A stretch of DNA of 64,000 nt from NCBI GenBank assembly GCA_963627995.1, contig CAVGCV010000004.1, forward strand, positions 130,164-194,163, in the 5' to 3' direction. The DNA is from UBA3839 sp963627995 (GTDB taxonomy: Bacteria; Bacteroidota; Bacteroidia; Bacteroidales; Bacteroidaceae). Under the pieces are notes generated by a model. That model saw only the letters and a program-made list of their open reading frames with translations, had not been told where the DNA came from and did no database searches. Of this stretch, positions 17,901-25,221 are shown piece by piece. Position 1 is the first letter of the stretch. The number at the start of each line of letters is the position of its first letter. The position numbers and the translations under genes were made by a program.

Positions 17901-18076
17901 TTCCGCAGGGATGCACGGCCTCCCTCCGCTTGCCGGCCGCAAGCATGCGGCACGTCGCCGCCAACGGGCAGCGGCTGCGCCGCGCCGGTGGCGTGGGTGC
18001 GCCAGTGTTCGCGGACGGCCATGTCGAAATGGAGCTTCAGCCGGGACGCTACCGCTTCGATGTGCGCAAGCCCTGA
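14927..18076 (+). CDS. Alpha-L-rhamnosidase, GH78
   Basis: A 1049-residue exported enzyme that removes terminal alpha-L-rhamnose, as from rhamnogalacturonan or plant glycosides. It has a signal peptide (1-20). A concanavalin/LamG-like insert lies at about 40-215, followed by the rhamnosidase N-terminal beta domains (ARADLYVSARGVYDLYLNG, then GWWMGG). The (alpha/alpha)6 catalytic domain contains the signature PTDCPQRNERMGWCGDISV, in which E607 is the expected general acid. A C-terminal beta domain (EFTIPQGCTASLRLP) completes the family order. It lies 60 bases after the protease-thioredoxin gene on the same strand. It may belong to that operon, although it is the only carbohydrate enzyme in it. 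Confidence 0.92.
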   Translation: MKRHVLSLAAAFLLAMGASAQQQETGTASADVFGNAKWIGADDHRLPFYAHYLPVFRLLCEVNIDSRSPQGGAAILYGMNDWRLMGRWRNVLGVENGRNEAYVKVLLHADGTLNVYRAGYTATDRADAPLHTFRVPGEAFAKAQATGWHRVEIAANLGHTEFLVDGQRLGRVGLNPMGNGGDYIAFPVVGDLGFTAEKGCKARFRNVEVRNWRAPHNAVWRGGDVAVADGALRVVDTDFRSANCVGLPLLRSQFELNDKPIARADLYVSARGVYDLYLNGRRVADDYFCPGAMQYDKTQPYRHYDLTALLRQGRDNVLSVQLGEGWWMGGLSFVGDGWNQFGDRPSLLARLAVTYADGTTTGLETHPRTFLCSTDGPVRAGSFFQGEVYDATRHAVMDEAMAPCRDVSDAWREPVEIATDGTTHPGLFRDATPELREDTVGAVRAVRVLTARSVAEVRPGVFVYDMGQNMAGVPEIHLHGLRPGAELHLRFAEVLYPDLPQYARHKGELMLENIRAAMARDIYVARGGDEVLSPRFTYHGYRYVEITGLDRALPLADVRGLVLSSLDTLAADFTCSNERVNRLWQNIQWSTLANFLSIPTDCPQRNERMGWCGDISVYARTATYMADVRGFLHNYLRCMRDVQLPDGQFQDIAPFGGGFGGLLWGSAGVTVPWELYQHYADTLVLRDHIAAMERYMDFVRDNYFDPATGILVQRRAWGDLGDWLGLEDGKNDRTLLFECYYIYDLDIMARAERILGRPDKAAEYERRAQERRDFFVRTYVDAATGKTIASGYDKAERKGQALDLQTTYVLPLVFGVVQGELKDKLVRNLLGTLARENVTDDGTPCPPYSLMTGFIGTAWISKALSDNGQTSAAYRLLQQTAYPSWLYPVEQGATTVWERLNSYTKTDGFGRNNSMNSFNHYSFGAVGAWMMGYCLGIQRDERQPGFRHFLLRPEADPTGGMTFARGHYDSPHGRIESAWHAAEGGTTYEFTIPQGCTASLRLPAASMRHVAANGQRLRRAGGVGAPVFADGHVEMELQPGRYRFDVRKP

Positions 18077-18115
18077 CCCTCCTCCGGCATCCGGGACAAA
18101 CAAGACTTCTTCCGC

Positions 18116-19450
18116 ATGATTGACACGAGTGCCCTGCAGGGCAAGAAAGCCGCCTACTTCACACTGGGCTGCAAGCTCAACTTCGCCGAGACCTCGGCCG
18201 TCGGGCGGCAGCTCCAGGCCTACGGCGTGGCGACGGCCGGGAAGGGCGAGGCTGCCGACATCTGCGTGGTGAACACGTGCAGCGTCACCGAGGTGGCCGA
18301 CCACAAGTGCCGGCAGGCCATCCACCGCATGGTGAAGCAGCATCCCGGCGCGTTTGTCGTCGTCACCGGGTGCTACGCCCAGCTCCAGCCCCAGCTGCTG
18401 GCCGGCATCGACGGCGTGGACCTCGTGCTCGGCTCGGAGCAGAAGCAGCAAATCGTGCCCCGCCTCGTGCAGGCGTTCTGCCAGCACGAGGCCGACACGG
18501 CGGCGCCCCCCGCCAGCGGCGCCGCGGCCCGTCCGCCGTTCTTCCCGTCGTGCTCGCACGGCGACCGCACGCGCTACTTCCTGAAGGTGCAGGACGGCTG
18601 CAACTACTTCTGCACCTACTGCACCATCCCGCTCGCACGCGGCCGCAGCCGCAACGGCTCCATCGCCTCGCTGGTGGAGCAGGCGGAGCAGGTCGCCGCC
18701 GAGGGCGGAAAGGAAATCGTCATCACGGGCGTGAACATCGGGGACTTCGGGCGCACCACCGGCGAGACGTTCTACGACCTCGTCCGCGCGCTCGACCGCG
18801 TGAAGGGCATCGGGCGCTACCGCATCTCCTCCATCGAGCCGAACCTGCTGACCGACGAAATCATCGACTTCGCGGCGCGCTCGCGCGCCTTCATGCCGCA
18901 CTTCCACATCCCCCTCCAGAGCGGGAGCGACGACGTGCTGCGCCTCATGCGCCGCCGCTACGACACGTCGCTGTTCCGCCGCAAGGTGGAGCGCATCGTC
19001 GAGCGGCTGCCGCACGCCTTCATCGGCGTCGACGTCATTGTCGGCACGCGCGGCGAGCGTCCCGAGTTTTTCGAGGACGCCTGCCGCTTCGTCGAAAGCC
19101 TGCCCGTCGCCCAGCTCCACGTGTTCAGCTACAGCGAGCGCCCCGGCACGAAGGCGCTCGAAATCCCCTATGTGGTGGACGCCGCCACGAAGCACGAGCG
19201 CAGCCAGCGCCTGCTCGCGCTGTCGGAGCGGAAGACGCGCGCGTTCTACGAGGCCTTCGTCGGCACCGTGCGCCCCGTGCTGCTCGAGCACGCGCCCGCA
19301 GGCCGCCCGATGCACGGGTTCACGGACAACTACATCCGCGTGGAGGTGCCCAACACGCCGGAGCTCGACAACACCGTCGTCCCCGTCCGCCTCGGCGCGC
19401 CCAACCGCGCCGGCGACGCGCTCGCGGGCGAAATCCTGACCGGCTGCTGA
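18116..19450 (+). CDS. mtaB: tRNA t6A37 methylthiotransferase MtaB
   Basis: A radical-SAM enzyme that adds a methylthio group to N6-threonylcarbamoyladenosine 37 of tRNA. The 444 residues show the N-terminal UPF0004 cluster-binding cysteines (LGCKLNFAE, VVNTCSVTEVAD, VVTGCYAQ). They are followed by the radical-SAM motif CNYFCTYCTIPLARG and the HIPLQSGSDDVLRLMRRRY segment, and then a TRAM-like C-terminal tail. Its length and motifs are normal for the MtaB (YqeV) branch rather than MiaB. It starts 39 bases after the GH78 gene and probably reads on from that transcript. It converges on the symporter gene with a 47-base gap. Confidence 0.94.
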   Translation: MIDTSALQGKKAAYFTLGCKLNFAETSAVGRQLQAYGVATAGKGEAADICVVNTCSVTEVADHKCRQAIHRMVKQHPGAFVVVTGCYAQLQPQLLAGIDGVDLVLGSEQKQQIVPRLVQAFCQHEADTAAPPASGAAARPPFFPSCSHGDRTRYFLKVQDGCNYFCTYCTIPLARGRSRNGSIASLVEQAEQVAAEGGKEIVITGVNIGDFGRTTGETFYDLVRALDRVKGIGRYRISSIEPNLLTDEIIDFAARSRAFMPHFHIPLQSGSDDVLRLMRRRYDTSLFRRKVERIVERLPHAFIGVDVIVGTRGERPEFFEDACRFVESLPVAQLHVFSYSERPGTKALEIPYVVDAATKHERSQRLLALSERKTRAFYEAFVGTVRPVLLEHAPAGRPMHGFTDNYIRVEVPNTPELDNTVVPVRLGAPNRAGDALAGEILTGC

Positions 19451-19497
19451 CGATTTCTCTCTTCATGCACGAGGCCACCGCCTCGGCGCGCGGCCGC

Positions 19498-20457
19498 CTA
19501 CGAAACCTTTCCTTTTTCCCTCCGCCCGGTCTGGCGGACAAAGATGTTGGCGAGGATGGCGCCCGACACGTTGTGCCATACGCTGAACACCGCGCCGGGG
19601 ATGGTCGCCAGCGGATACTGCGCGAAGTGCACCGTGGCGAGCGACGTCGCAAGCCCCGAGTTCTGCATGCCCACTTCTATGGACACGGCGCGGCACTTGG
19701 TGGTGTCCATCTTCATCAGCTTCCCTGCCGCATAGCCCAGCGCGTAGCCGAGCACGTTGTGGAGCATGACGACGGCCAGGATGAGCATCCCGCAGCCGGT
19801 GAGCTTGGCGGCGTTGGCGCTGACAACGGCCCCGACGATGGCGACGATGGCAAGCGTCGACACCAGGGGCAGGACATCGGCAGCCCGCTCCGCGAGCCTC
19901 GAGAAGTAGTGGTTGACGAGCAGCCCCAGCACGATGGGCACAATCACCACCTGTACGATGGACAGGCACATGGCGAGGATGTCGACGTCGACCGTCTCCC
20001 CCGCATAGAGGTAGGTCAGCAGCGGCGTCATGACCGGGGCGAGGATGGTCGATACGGCCGTCATGCCCACCGACAGCGGGACGTCGCCCCTCGACAGGAA
20101 GGTGATGACGTTGGACGACGTGCCGCCGGGGCACGTGCCCACCAGGACGACGCCCACCGCCAGCTCGGCCGGCAGCCTGAAGCACAGGGCGAGCAGGTAG
20201 GCCAGCGCCGGCATGATGGCGAACTGCGCGACGGTGCCGATCGCCACGTCCTTCGGGCGGCTGAACACCACGCGGAAGTCGTGCGGCTTCAGCGTCAGCC
20301 CCATGCCGAACATGACGACGCCCAGCAGGGTGTTGATGTAGCTCGTCTTGATGAAGCCGACGGCGCCGGGTGCCAGCAGGGCCAGCAGCGCCATGGCGAT
20401 GACGGCGAGGGCCATGTGCTTGCTGAAGAATCGGGAGAGTTTTCTCAGAAAATCCAT
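19498..20457 (-). CDS. BASS-family (bile acid:sodium symporter-like) transporter
   Basis: A 319-residue inner-membrane protein with nine or ten hydrophobic segments. Family signatures are GMGLTLKPHDFRVVF, the GTCPGGTSSNVITFLSRGDVPLS crossover helix, and ALGYAAGKLM...VSIEVGMQNSGLATSLA near the second crossover. These proteins import organic anions with sodium. Bile acids, pantoate or keto acids are all known substrates in the family and none can be chosen here. The open frame extends upstream, but the ATG at 20457 (MDFLRKLSRFFSKHMAL) gives the normal short N-terminus. It is transcribed leftward, 180 bases after the C1 peptidase. Confidence 0.88.
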   Translation of the reverse strand: MDFLRKLSRFFSKHMALAVIAMALLALLAPGAVGFIKTSYINTLLGVVMFGMGLTLKPHDFRVVFSRPKDVAIGTVAQFAIMPALAYLLALCFRLPAELAVGVVLVGTCPGGTSSNVITFLSRGDVPLSVGMTAVSTILAPVMTPLLTYLYAGETVDVDILAMCLSIVQVVIVPIVLGLLVNHYFSRLAERAADVLPLVSTLAIVAIVGAVVSANAAKLTGCGMLILAVVMLHNVLGYALGYAAGKLMKMDTTKCRAVSIEVGMQNSGLATSLATVHFAQYPLATIPGAVFSVWHNVSGAILANIFVRQTGRREKGKVS

Positions 20458-20560
20458 TGTCACAAGAATGAACGGTTGCTGATGGGGCGCGGGCGCTTCA
20501 TGCCGCTGCGGCCACCCGCCGTAGGGGAAGGGCACCGGTGCGAGGAGCGGGACATGCGGA

Positions 20561-20598
20561 ACGTCCCCGGACGGCGCGTTCGGCGCGTCCGGGGACGT
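20561..20598 (-). terminator. Strong hairpin after the C1 peptidase gene
   Basis: A 12-bp perfect stem (ACGTCCCCGGAC / GTCCGGGGACGT) extends through GCGC/GCGC with one bulged G, 39 bases past the peptidase stop. It has no T run, so it may be a terminator or an mRNA 3'-end stabiliser. Confidence 0.55.
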
Positions 20599-20637
20599 GT
20601 CTGTGTCGGCACGGGCCGCTCCTGCGGCGGAGCGTCC

Positions 20638-21813
20638 TTACTTGATGCCCAGCTTCTTCTGGATGGCCTTGGGGACGGCGTCCTTGTGGACGAGGATGTT
20701 CAGGGTCTTGTAGGCGGCGAAGGCCTTCGACGCGTACCAGACGCCCTTGTACTTTCCGGTCTCGCCCCATGAGTTCTTCACCATGAAGTATTCCTTGCCG
20801 TTCTGGTCCTTGGCCAGCCCGTACACCAGCATGCCGTGGTCGTCGGTCGTCTCCCAGTTGTCGTAGGCCTCCTGGCGCATCTCCTGCGTGACCTCCACCT
20901 CGGGCAGCGGGCGCGACGTGGCCTCCTTCGTCTTGTCCGAGCCCGAAAGCCCGAGCCAGTGCGCCATGTCGGAGCCCGAGAAGTCCTCGCTCTTCGTGTC
21001 GGGGCAGACGGCCAGCCCGTTGCGCGTGAATCCCGTCTCGCTCACGTCGGCGCCCCACGCGAAGGTGTAGCCGTTGTTGACGGCGTTGTCCATCACCGCC
21101 ATGAACTCGTCGAGCGGAATGTTGTAGCTCTCGCCCCAGCGCCAGTTGTCCTGCACCTCGATGATGAACTTCGAGTAGAACGGATGGTGCGTGAACGACG
21201 TGAGCGAAACGTAGTCGTCCATGTCCAGGCCCAGCGACTGCATGTAGCTCTGCGGCGTGTAGCGCTTGCCGTTGTGGGTGAACTCGGCGGGCACTTCGCC
21301 GAGGTAGGTGTCGAGAATCGAGTTGTAGCCCTTGAACCACACGGGCGAGAGCTTCTTCTGTTTCCCCTTGGCGATGGCGTTCACGTAGCTCTCGGCGATG
21401 CTGAACAGCTCGTTGAAGTTGGGCAGCGTGTCGCCGTAGAGCGTCCCCGGGGCCGGCATCGCCGTTTCGGGCACCATGCCGTAGTTCCTCATGCAGTAGA
21501 CCGCGTCGTAGAAACTGCCGCCCTGCGAGAACGAGACGTCGCCGTGCATGCGGACGCTTGCCTTGGCGCGGTCCTCGTAGGTCTTGTGGGCGAGGTACAT
21601 CTCGCACAGGTCGAACTCGCCCTTGCCCTGGCGCAGCAGCTCGGCCTCGAAGAAGCCGAGGCTCGAGTACGCCCAGCACGTGCCCGAGCGGTTCTGGTTC
21701 TTGATGGAGGTGATGGGACATTCCTTCACCGTCGTAAACTGGAATGCGTCTTGCGCAAACCCGTGCGCGCTGAGCAGGCACAGCGCGGCGGCCAAAAACA
21801 GGCTCTTTTTCAT
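20638..21813 (-). CDS. Exported C1-family peptidase (aminopeptidase C / bleomycin-hydrolase type)
   Basis: A 391-residue papain-fold cysteine peptidase with an N-terminal signal peptide (residues 1-21, ending HGFAQ). It is therefore exported, unlike classical cytosolic bleomycin hydrolases. The catalytic set is present: Q40 and C46 in KNQNRSGTCWAYSS, H326 in TDDHGMLVYG and N347 in VKNSWGE. The long insertion between the Cys and His halves fits the C1B group. The frame runs further upstream, but the ATG at 21813 (MKKSLFLAAALCLL) is the only one that gives a signal peptide. Its leader contains a 9-bp perfect hairpin. It likely degrades or trims peptides in the periplasm or at the surface. Confidence 0.9.
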   Translation of the reverse strand: MKKSLFLAAALCLLSAHGFAQDAFQFTTVKECPITSIKNQNRSGTCWAYSSLGFFEAELLRQGKGEFDLCEMYLAHKTYEDRAKASVRMHGDVSFSQGGSFYDAVYCMRNYGMVPETAMPAPGTLYGDTLPNFNELFSIAESYVNAIAKGKQKKLSPVWFKGYNSILDTYLGEVPAEFTHNGKRYTPQSYMQSLGLDMDDYVSLTSFTHHPFYSKFIIEVQDNWRWGESYNIPLDEFMAVMDNAVNNGYTFAWGADVSETGFTRNGLAVCPDTKSEDFSGSDMAHWLGLSGSDKTKEATSRPLPEVEVTQEMRQEAYDNWETTDDHGMLVYGLAKDQNGKEYFMVKNSWGETGKYKGVWYASKAFAAYKTLNILVHKDAVPKAIQKKLGIK

Positions 21814-21848
21814 TCGGATATGATTTATTGGTTCTGTCCTCACAGGCA

Positions 21849-21870
21849 GAGTGCCGGCCGTCCGGCACTC
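21849..21870 (-). promoter_or_regulatory. Perfect inverted repeat in the C1 peptidase leader
   Basis: GAGTGCCGG and CCGGCACTC flank a 4-base loop, between the promoter box and the start codon. It could be an RNA hairpin or a regulator-binding site. The function is unknown. Confidence 0.5.
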
Positions 21871-21969
21871 GTGGAAAGGGGCGGCACGCCGGCGCAGGCT
21901 GCGCTGGGCGGACGGCTTGGGACGAGCAAGTAAGGGGGAGGCGGCAGCTCCGTTCCCAATGCCCGACCG

Positions 21970-21977
21970 CAAAGGTA
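21970..21977 (-). promoter_or_regulatory. Putative -7 box of the C1 peptidase gene
   Basis: TACCTTTG on the minus strand matches TAnnTTTG, about 157 bases upstream of the start. A partial GTTG lies 22 bases further upstream. Confidence 0.55.
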
Positions 21978-22100
21978 CGAACATTTTCCCGGATATCGGC
22001 AACTTGCCCGCGCTCTTTCATTGACAAATTGTCATTCCCAGGGCTGCTTTCTGCTCTTGTGCACAAGTCGCTGGCAGTCAGTGTGTTAGGTTTCGCCGAA

Positions 22101-22208
22101 TTTTCTCTGCGGAGAAAAGTTTTTTCCTCCGCGGAGCGCGCGGATTTTCTCCGCAGAGGAAAATCCCTCGCTCCGCAGAGGAAATCCGCGCGCTCCGCAG
22201 TGTTTTTC
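22101..22208 (+). repeat. Palindromic intergenic repeat, copy B (diverged)
   Basis: Built from the same units as copy A (TTTCTCTGCGGAGAAA, CCTCCGCGGAGCGCG, TTCTCCGCAGAGGAAAA). It ends in the same CTCCGCAGTGTTTTTCC edge. The internal order is rearranged compared with copies A and E. Confidence 0.75.
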
Positions 22209-22406
22209 CAGGCCTTCCGCAAGGTGTTGGAACACAGTCCGTTGCAATCGCTGGAAAACGCCGTTTTTCCCGTCTTCCCGAAGCCGTGCGTCCGATTCCG
22301 CTTTCTGACAAAACGACACCGGCGACCGCGGCTCCGCGCCGGGATGCAAGCCGGGGCCTCGCGCAAAAAAGCGCGTCGGGCCACCGTGAGAATAAAGAAA
22401 AAGCGG

Positions 22407-22414
22407 TAGATTTG
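22407..22414 (+). promoter_or_regulatory. Putative -7 box of the HNH gene
   Basis: TAGATTTG matches TAnnTTTG, 35 bases before the ATG. No clear -33 element was found. Confidence 0.45.
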
Positions 22415-22448
22415 CAGGCGTAAATGAAACCAGTCACTAACTTGGCGA

Positions 22449-23216
22449 ATGGTGAATAGGTGGACAAGAGAGGAAACGGTTGTCGCTTTCAATGTGTATT
22501 GTAAAATACCATTCAAGGATAGCAGAAAGACGCATCCTATGATTGTGAAGTACGCAAGCATCATAGGAAGAAGCCCAAGTGCGCTCAACATGAAGGTGGG
22601 GAACATTGGCCGGCTCGACCCCAAGCTGCGCGAGAAAGGCATTGTCGGACTGGGACATGGCTCAAAAATAGAGCAGGAAGTTTGGGAGGAATTCTACAAA
22701 GACCCCGACAAACTAACCTATGAGAGTGAATGCCTGATAGCAAAATTCGCGCATAAGGACCTTGAGGCGATAGCCAGTATCGACACCAGCGATTTGCCTG
22801 AAGGCAAAGAACGGCTGGCAATCGTTAGACAAAGGGTCAACCAGTCTTTCTTCCGCTCGGTTGTCTTGAGTTCCTACAAGTCCTGCTGCTGCATATCCGG
22901 CGTGAGGAGCTCGGAGCTGTTAGACGCTTGCCACATCGTGGACTGGAGCGAGGACAAAACCAACCGGAGCAACCCGGAAAACGGATTGTGCTTGAATGTC
23001 TTTTTCCACAAGGCATACGACCGGCATCTTATCGCCATAACGCCCGACTATCATGTCGTCATATCGGAGGAAATCATAGAAAAGACCGAGGGCGAGGCGT
23101 TCAGAAACTATCTCGTCGGACTTCAGCACACAAAACTGACACTTCCTTCCCGCTTTTGTCCAAGACAGGAGTTCCTGGATCGCCATTATCAAGAATATCT
23201 AAGAAGAGTTCCTTAA
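22449..23216 (+). CDS. HNH endonuclease-like protein
   Basis: A 255-residue protein whose C-terminal half is an HNH (HNH_2-like) nuclease domain: CCCISGVRSSELLDACHIVDW, NPENGLCLNVFFHKAYDRHLI and a following beta hairpin (DYHVVISEEI). The histidine of ACHI, the asparagine of ENG and the FHKAYD segment are the expected metal/catalytic positions. The N-terminal half (residues 1-120) is not recognised. It begins with a helix-rich region (WTREETVVAFNVYCKIPF) found in some solitary HNH proteins, perhaps for DNA binding. There is no methyltransferase or other restriction partner beside it. Codons are visibly AT-richer than in the neighbours, which points to acquisition. Defence or mobile-element origin is inference. 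Confidence 0.82.
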   Translation: MVNRWTREETVVAFNVYCKIPFKDSRKTHPMIVKYASIIGRSPSALNMKVGNIGRLDPKLREKGIVGLGHGSKIEQEVWEEFYKDPDKLTYESECLIAKFAHKDLEAIASIDTSDLPEGKERLAIVRQRVNQSFFRSVVLSSYKSCCCISGVRSSELLDACHIVDWSEDKTNRSNPENGLCLNVFFHKAYDRHLIAITPDYHVVISEEIIEKTEGEAFRNYLVGLQHTKLTLPSRFCPRQEFLDRHYQEYLRRVP

Positions 23217-23246
23217 CTCGATGCCATTAACTGCTTTTTCTCCCGA

Positions 23247-24065
23247 ATGAATACAAGAAACGTTGTGTGCTGGATGCTCGGCGCGGCGCTGGCGCTGCTG
23301 TCCACGCCGGCTGGCGCGCAGGGCGGCGGGCAGTACAAGCTGGTGTTCCGCGACGAGTTCGACCTCCCCGACGGCAGCCAGCCCGACACCAGCGTGTGGC
23401 GGCGGTCGAAACGCTACTGGAGCACGTGGAACCGGTGGATAAGCCGGTCGGACCGCGTGGTGTTCATCAAGAACGGCCGTCTCGTGTGCCGCGCCGTGCG
23501 CAACACCGCCGAGCCGTCGGACACGGCCGCCATGCTGACGGGCGCCGTGGAGACGCAGGGCAAATTCTCGTTCAAGTACGGGAAGATTGAGGTGCGCATG
23601 CGCACCAAGCGCCATCGCGGCAACTTCCCGGCCGCGTGGCTTCTGCCGCAGCCGCCGTGCCGGGACTGGCCGGGGGGCGGGGAAATAGACATCTTCGAGA
23701 CCATCGACAACGAGAACAAGGCGCACCACAGCGTGCACAGCCATTGGACGTATGTCCTGAAGAAGAAGGAGCAGCCCCACACGTGGGAGGTCGCTGCCGA
23801 CGTGGAGAAGTGGCACGTCTATGGGCTGGTGTGGACCCCGACCTCGCTGACGTGGACCATCGACGGCGCGCCCACGGCCTCGTACAGGAAGTTGTCCGAC
23901 AAGGCGGCGCTCGACAGCGGCCAGTGGCCGTTCGACCACCCGTTCTACATCGTCCTCAACCAGAGCGTGGGGCGCAAAGGCGGATGGGCTGCCGCGCCCG
24001 ACCCGAAGTTCGTGTACGAAACGCAGTTCGACTGGGTCCGGGTGTATCAGCTGGACGGAAGATAG
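23247..24065 (+). CDS. GH16 family beta-glucanase-like enzyme
   Basis: A 272-residue exported enzyme with signal peptide (1-25, ending AGAQ). It has the GH16 core: FRDEFDLPDG near the N-terminus and the catalytic loop GGGEIDIFETID, with E146 as expected nucleophile, D148 assisting and E151 as acid/base (the ExDxxE form). C-terminal strands are FYIVLNQSVGRKGGW and FDWVRVYQL. Family members cut beta-1,3, beta-1,4 or mixed-linkage glucans, or galactans; the substrate cannot be chosen here. No SusCD pair is adjacent. The gene starts 30 bases after the HNH gene but has the high-GC codon use of the host. Confidence 0.9.
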   Translation: MNTRNVVCWMLGAALALLSTPAGAQGGGQYKLVFRDEFDLPDGSQPDTSVWRRSKRYWSTWNRWISRSDRVVFIKNGRLVCRAVRNTAEPSDTAAMLTGAVETQGKFSFKYGKIEVRMRTKRHRGNFPAAWLLPQPPCRDWPGGGEIDIFETIDNENKAHHSVHSHWTYVLKKKEQPHTWEVAADVEKWHVYGLVWTPTSLTWTIDGAPTASYRKLSDKAALDSGQWPFDHPFYIVLNQSVGRKGGWAAAPDPKFVYETQFDWVRVYQLDGR

Positions 24066-24093
24066 GGGCTTCGGACTTTTCGTGTTTGGCGAC

Positions 24094-24462
24094 ATGCAAG
24101 GACTTTACACCATCCTGTTGCTCGTGTGCTCGAACGTGTTCATGACGTTCGCCTGGTACGGGCACTTGAAGCTGCAGGCGACCGGCGTCAGCAGAAACTG
24201 GCCGCTCGTGGCCGTCGTGCTCTTCTCGTGGGGCATCGCCCTGTTCGAGTACCTGTGCCAGGTGCCGGCCAACCGCCTGGGCTTCGTGGACAACGGCGGG
24301 CCGTTCAGCCTCATCCAGCTCAAGGTCATCCAGGAGGTGGTGTCGCTCATCGTCTTCACCATGGTCGTCACGCTGCTGTTCAGGGGCGAGTGCTTCCACT
24401 GGAACCACCTCGCCGCTTTCGGCTGCCTGGTCGCCGCCGTCTATTTCGTGTTCTGCAAGTGA
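24094..24462 (+). CDS. DUF486 small multidrug-resistance-like membrane protein
   Basis: A 122-residue inner-membrane protein with four hydrophobic helices (YTILLLVCSNVFMTFAWYGH; NWPLVAVVLFSWGIALFEY; LKVIQEVVSLIVFTMVVTLLF; LAAFGCLVAAVYFVFCK). The FMTFAWYGHLK and VPANRLG segments are typical of DUF486. This family belongs to the drug/metabolite transporter superfamily and has no established function. A GTG at 24082 would add four residues; the ATG at 24094 gives the usual MQGLYTILLL start. It lies 28 bases after the GH16 gene. Confidence 0.88.
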   Translation: MQGLYTILLLVCSNVFMTFAWYGHLKLQATGVSRNWPLVAVVLFSWGIALFEYLCQVPANRLGFVDNGGPFSLIQLKVIQEVVSLIVFTMVVTLLFRGECFHWNHLAAFGCLVAAVYFVFCK

Positions 24463-24515
24463 TGGCCTTCCCGTGGCCGCCATTCCTGGGCGCGGCGACA
24501 AAATCGGGCATTCGT

Positions 24516-24546
24516 TTTGCTTTTCCGCCGACAACCTTTATCTTTG
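24516..24546 (+). promoter_or_regulatory. Putative promoter of the barrel protein and priA
   Basis: TTTG (24516-24519), a 19-base spacer and TATCTTTG (24539-24546). The start codon is 40 bases downstream. Confidence 0.75.
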
Positions 24547-24585
24547 CAGCAACAGAATTGTTGATCACTTAAGTTAAACGAAAGC

Positions 24586-25200
24586 ATGAGAAAGATTTTT
24601 GTAATTGCAACCACGGCCCTGCTGATGGTAGCGGCGCCGTCGCAGGCGCAGCTGAAATTTGGCGTGAAGGCCGGCCTGAACGTGTCGAAGGTGACGTTCG
24701 ACGAGAATTTGATTGACCGGGACAACCGCACGGGCTTCTTCGTGGGGCCGATGGCGGAGTTCACCATCCCCATCGCAGGACTGGGCGTGGACGCGGCGCT
24801 GCTGTACAGCAACAAGAACCTGCAGGTGTGCGAGGAAACCACCAATGTGGAAATGTCGAAGACGATGCACAGCGTTGACATTCCCATCAACTTGAAGTAC
24901 ACGGTGGGGCTTGGCTCGATGGCGGGCGTGTATGTCGCCACGGGTCCGCAGTTCTCCTTTGCCATGGGCAATAAGAGCCTGTTCGAGAACAGCTACACGC
25001 TGAAGTCGTCGCAGTTCAGCTGGAACGTGGGCGCGGGCGTGAAGCTCGTCAGCCACTTGCAGGTGGGCTACAACTACAACATCGACCTTGGCAACACGGC
25101 CGATGTCAACAGCAAGAGCGCGACAGGGGCGATTGCGGGCCTCGCTTTTGGCAAGATGAAGAACAACACGCACCAGGTTTCCGTGGCCTACATCTTCTAA
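24586..25200 (+). CDS. Small outer-membrane beta-barrel protein (PorT-/OMP_b-brl-like)
   Basis: A 204-residue outer-membrane protein with signal peptide (1-22, ending SQAQ) and an eight-stranded barrel pattern. Alternating hydrophobic strands begin LKFGVKAGLNVSKV and end with the C-terminal aromatic strand HQVSVAYIF. This fits the porin-like OMP_b-brl_2 family, common in Bacteroidetes, with structural or unknown roles. A good promoter lies upstream. The next gene, priA, begins 21 bases after its stop in the same frame and has no promoter of its own. Confidence 0.8.
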   Translation: MRKIFVIATTALLMVAAPSQAQLKFGVKAGLNVSKVTFDENLIDRDNRTGFFVGPMAEFTIPIAGLGVDAALLYSNKNLQVCEETTNVEMSKTMHSVDIPINLKYTVGLGSMAGVYVATGPQFSFAMGNKSLFENSYTLKSSQFSWNVGAGVKLVSHLQVGYNYNIDLGNTADVNSKSATGAIAGLAFGKMKNNTHQVSVAYIF

Positions 25201-25221
25201 TGTCCCAAATCCGACGCTCAG

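Larger units (their letters stand above)
21814..22448. other. Divergent intergenic region with promoters and repeat copy B
   Basis: This 635-base gap lies between the leftward C1 peptidase and the rightward HNH gene. It carries the peptidase leader hairpin (21849-21870), a leftward -7 box (21970-21977), repeat copy B (22101-22208) and a rightward -7 box (22407-22414). Nothing recognisable was seen in 22209-22400. Confidence 0.75.

Noticed and set aside
19498..21813. BASS transporter plus cysteine peptidase read as a bile-salt deconjugation and uptake module
   Set aside because: The peptidase has the papain-type Cys/His/Asn set of bleomycin hydrolase, not the N-terminal-cysteine fold of bile salt hydrolase. 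The transporter family has many other substrates.
22101..22208. Short repeated palindromes considered as a CRISPR array
   Set aside because: Units are not evenly spaced, there are no unique spacers of constant length, and no cas genes are present.
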